Source: Prevotella sp. (GTDB lineage Bacteria > Bacteroidota > Bacteroidia > Bacteroidales > Bacteroidaceae). Taken from it: a stretch of 64,000 nucleotides of DNA. Under the pieces are notes generated by a model. The model did not search any database. It had not been told where the DNA came from and saw only the letters and a program-made list of their open reading frames with translations. Location of the stretch: NCBI GenBank assembly GCA_017619375.1, contig JAFZSL010000051.1:1-64000 (forward strand), given 5' to 3'. Numbering within the stretch: position 1 is the first letter of the stretch; each line of letters starts with the position of its first letter. The translations under genes and the position numbers were made by a program. Below are positions 62,118-64,000 of the stretch, in pieces.

Positions 62118-62258
62118 CTTATCGTATTGATGTGTTAATCTCTTTTCCTGAAACAATCTTTTTCCTTATTAAAACTATTGAGGATTCTTGTGGTCTTTTT
62201 TTTAGTTTTCCTTGAGAGGTTCAACTATTCTTATTGATTCAATTTTATCAAGTTTTTA

Positions 62259-62298
62259 TAGAGGGTCCTGGAAGTCTGGCTGCCAGGACCTCTGTTTT
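62259..62298. terminator. Terminator of the repeat-protein gene
   Basis: GGTCCTGG (62264-62271) pairs with CCAGGACC (62283-62290), flanked by AGAG and TCT. It lies directly after the stop codon at 62305 of the minus-strand gene and could work in both directions. Confidence 0.75.
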
Positions 62299-62304
62299 TG
62301 GGGG

Positions 62305-63498
62305 TTATCTGCGGCCTCCGTGTCCGCCGCCGCCGAAGGAACCACCACCACGACTGCCACCACCATGGCTTCCGCCACCGAAGGAACCACCGCCACGGCT
62401 ACCACCGCCACTGAAGGAACCACCACCACGGCTGGGAGAACTGGAGCGCGAGGGAGCGCTGCTCATGGAGTGTGATGAGGAGCTGGAGCGCGAGGGAGCA
62501 CTGCTCATGGAGCGTGAAGAGGAGCTGGAGCGTGAGGGAGTGCTGACAGAGCTGGAGCGCGATGGAGTGCTGCCAACAGAGTGGGAGCGTGAGGAGCTGG
62601 AACTTGATGGCGTGTTGCCATAAGAACGTGAGGATGAACTACCAACAGAGTGTGACGGAGAGGTCACTGTGGAACGCTGTGAGGGAGTGGTGTGGCTGCG
62701 CGAGGGAGTGGTGTTGCCAGGAAGGGTGTGGCGTGTGGAACCGCTGCCTCCGAATCCGCTATGACCGCCGCCGTTTGCTCCAGGAGTGGTACGTGTGCTG
62801 CTGCCGCGAGAAGCTGCTCCTCCGCCAGGTTGACCGCCACCATTGTGTCCGCCGCCGTTGTATCCGCCGCCGTTATGTCCGCCACCGTTGTGGCCTCCAC
62901 CATTATGTCCGCCACCGTTGTGGCCTCCACCGTTGCGACCACCTCTTCCGCCGTCGCCGAAGCCTCTGCTGCCATGTCCGTAGTCGCCACGGGCGAATCC
63001 GTCACGCATGCCTCTGCCGGTATGTCCGCGATGACCGAAGCTGCGTCCGTGATACCAGCTGCGTCCTCCGTTCATGCGCCAACTATGTCCACCACGATAC
63101 ACCGTATAGAAGTGGGGGCGTCCGAAATAGAGATAGTCGCGGTAGGGATAGCGTGCATAGATGCCGAAGTGCCAATAACCAGCTTCCCAATAGAGTGGGC
63201 GATAGAAGTAGCTGGCTGCCACGAAAGCGTTGTATTGCCAGTCAAGCAGGATGTAGCTCAAATCGAGATTGCGCTGTGTCCAGTAAACGCCGTAGAGGTC
63301 GGCCTGAGTGTTTATGCTCATCAGATAGTCGAGATTCACCTCGAATGCTGCCTCATACTGTTCCTCGGTGAGGTTCAGCTCGTAGGCCATCTTGTCGGTG
63401 AGGAACAGGGCTTGTTGGCGTGCCTGCTCGTAATCCATTGCGCTGGCCGAAAGGGTGATGGTCAGCAAAGTTGTCATGGCTATCAGAAATCTTTTCAT
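62305..63498 (-). CDS. Secreted Gly/Asn/His- and Ser/Arg-repeat protein
   Basis: A 397-residue exported protein. After a signal peptide (about 1-20, ending ASA) comes a folded-looking helix/Tyr-rich region (about 21-150; KMAYELNLTEEQYEAAFEVNL, then YWHFGIYARYPYRDYLYFGRP). From about 185 to 235 are NGGGH units; from about 270 to 360 Ser/Arg-rich units of the type TPSRSSS and SAPSRSSS; the end is Gly/Ser-rich (GGGSFGGGSHGG). Such composition suggests a surface or matrix protein that self-associates. The N-terminal region may be a conserved Bacteroidales domain; I do not recognise it. Two overlapping hairpins lie upstream at 63578-63624. Confidence 0.8.
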   Translation of the reverse strand: MKRFLIAMTTLLTITLSASAMDYEQARQQALFLTDKMAYELNLTEEQYEAAFEVNLDYLMSINTQADLYGVYWTQRNLDLSYILLDWQYNAFVAASYFYRPLYWEAGYWHFGIYARYPYRDYLYFGRPHFYTVYRGGHSWRMNGGRSWYHGRSFGHRGHTGRGMRDGFARGDYGHGSRGFGDGGRGGRNGGGHNGGGHNGGGHNGGGHNGGGYNGGGHNGGGQPGGGAASRGSSTRTTPGANGGGHSGFGGSGSTRHTLPGNTTPSRSHTTPSQRSTVTSPSHSVGSSSSRSYGNTPSSSSSSRSHSVGSTPSRSSSVSTPSRSSSSSRSMSSAPSRSSSSSHSMSSAPSRSSSPSRGGGSFSGGGSRGGGSFGGGSHGGGSRGGGSFGGGGHGGRR

Positions 63499-63577
63499 TT
63501 TGGTAATGTTTTATACGTTGTTATTGTTTTCTTATTCTCACGGTGCAAAGGAACAAACATTTCTTGGCATACAGAAA

Positions 63578-63624
63578 GGATTTTCCCTATATTCAAGGGG
63601 GAAAATCCCTATCTTTCCATAGGG
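63578..63624. promoter_or_regulatory. Two overlapping inverted repeats upstream of the repeat-protein gene
   Basis: GGATTTTCCC (63578-63587) is the perfect complement of GGGAAAATCC (63599-63608). CCCTAT (63607-63612) pairs with ATAGGG (63619-63624). They share bases, so only one stem can form at a time. It could be an operator or a leader switch. Confidence 0.45.
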
Positions 63625-63861
63625 GTGTCGCAAGGATGCTGAGACAAGGAGGAGATAGGATGCTTAAGGAGAAAATAGGATGTTTTAGGCGGAGATAGGC
63701 TTTACCTATTCATATAACAAAATGTTGTTGGCGTAATAAAGACGGTTGAACCCTCTCCCGTTGTGAACATCCAAGTCAAGGCATGGGAAAATCGTTATGA
63801 GGAACTTCATTTTGTTTGTTGCCCAATTCATTGTTCGGGAAAGAAAAAAATAAGATATTAT

Positions 63862-63892
63862 TTTGCTTTCCGCTCGGTTTGCACTATCTTTG
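63862..63892 (+). promoter_or_regulatory. Promoter of the tagD-like gene
   Basis: TTTG (63862-63865), a 19-bp spacer and TATCTTTG (63885-63892), a full consensus match 28 bp before the ATG. Confidence 0.65.
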
Positions 63893-63919
63893 TCGCTTAA
63901 AAGCAATGAGGAACAAAAA

Positions 63920-64000
63920 ATGAAGAAAGTGATAACTTATGGCACTTACGATTTGTTGCACCAAGGCCACCTCAATCTGCTTCGTCGTGCGAAGGCCTTG
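63920..64000 (+). CDS. Cytidylyltransferase-family protein (TagD-like), partial
   Basis: Only the first 27 residues are present because the window ends. They show MKKVITYGTYDLLHQGH, with the nucleotidyltransferase HxGH motif, then the helix LNLLRRAKAL. This matches glycerol-3-phosphate cytidylyltransferases (CDP-glycerol synthesis), although related adenylyltransferases start the same way. Supported by a strong promoter just upstream. Confidence 0.8.
   Translation, partial: MKKVITYGTYDLLHQGHLNLLRRAKAL

Larger units (their letters stand above)
61910..62304. other. Intergenic region with two hairpins
   Basis: Nearly 400 bp with no gene. It includes the GGGTGGG/CCCACCC hairpin (62097-62117), a run CCTTAAGGATTTTAAGGAC near 62065-62083, and the terminator at 62259-62295. 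Confidence 0.6.
63499..63919. other. Intergenic region between divergent genes
   Basis: No credible gene; a 66-codon minus-strand frame at 63706-63906 has no recognisable features and overlaps the tagD promoter. The stretch holds the 63578-63624 hairpins, AGGAGATAGGAT-type repeats (about 63647-63697) and the plus-strand promoter. Confidence 0.6.

Noticed and set aside
63706-63906. 66-codon minus-strand gene
   Set aside because: No motifs, and it covers the consensus promoter of the tagD-like gene.

Overview
The window looks like a chromosomal segment of a Bacteroidales bacterium, most likely a Prevotellaceae member. Evidence: a hybrid two-component regulator with a beta-propeller sensor, dockerin-tailed secreted proteins, an endonuclease I and a DPP IV-type peptidase with signal peptides, TonB-linked carboxypeptidase-regulatory-like receptors, a DUF5686-type protein, a 63-residue peptide ending in Trp-Asp-Glu, and promoters of the Bacteroidetes type (TTTG, about 19-20 bp, TAnnTTTG). 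Shine-Dalgarno sequences are mostly absent before genes. I saw no rRNA, tRNA, CRISPR array or intact insertion sequence. About 45 genes are supported; the last is cut by the window edge.

Layout. 1-917: gene-free left edge with repeats and a bidirectional terminator. 918-9442: a hybrid two-component regulator facing two secreted proteins, each made of three tandem modules plus a dockerin-like tail. 9443-10320: gene-poor, with a 12-bp GTCACA array that may be a mobile-element scar. 10321-20497: gluQ-type synthetase, FAD oxidoreductase, OPT transporter, endonuclease I, WYL and MerR regulators, and a TPR protein with a retropepsin-like end. 20825-25548: a WecA-like transferase and two tandem acyl-CoA synthetases behind two matching 27-bp palindromes. 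25646-35572: Crp/Fnr regulator, lepA, a TIR-Sel1 gene with a lipoprotein gene, the pheT-yebC-TSCPD operon, a candidate structured RNA, a cytidylate-kinase-like protein and a zinc peptidase. 35703-46103: GH78 rhamnosidase with an added barrel-like C-terminus, a tiny HExxH protein, clpB, a patatin, a lone intact phage terminase large subunit and a small WDE peptide. 46319-49827: LytTR regulator, TonB receptor and secreted partner. 49971-56496: an apparent five-gene minus-strand operon (rRNA methyltransferase, DPP IV, purD, membrane protein, VTT protein). 56785-61130: DUF5686 protein, thioesterase, LuxR-type regulator, histidine phosphatase. 61319-64000: an AT-rich L,D-transpeptidase-like gene, a Gly/Asn/His and Ser/Arg repeat protein, and the start of a tagD-like cytidylyltransferase gene.

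The most unusual features are not one pathway. They are (i) the TIR-Sel1/lipoprotein pair, a possible NAD-cleaving defence or signalling module; (ii) an orphan terminase that keeps all its catalytic residues; (iii) a dispersed intergenic repeat family (AGGAGGTTTTAGGAG units, CTAG arrays, GATTGAAAATTGAA runs) that sits directly on stop codons; (iv) a roughly 350-nt hairpin-rich locus with its own promoter; and (v) paired operator-like palindromes on the acyl-CoA synthetase promoter. Functional statements rest on motifs read by eye. No database search was possible.
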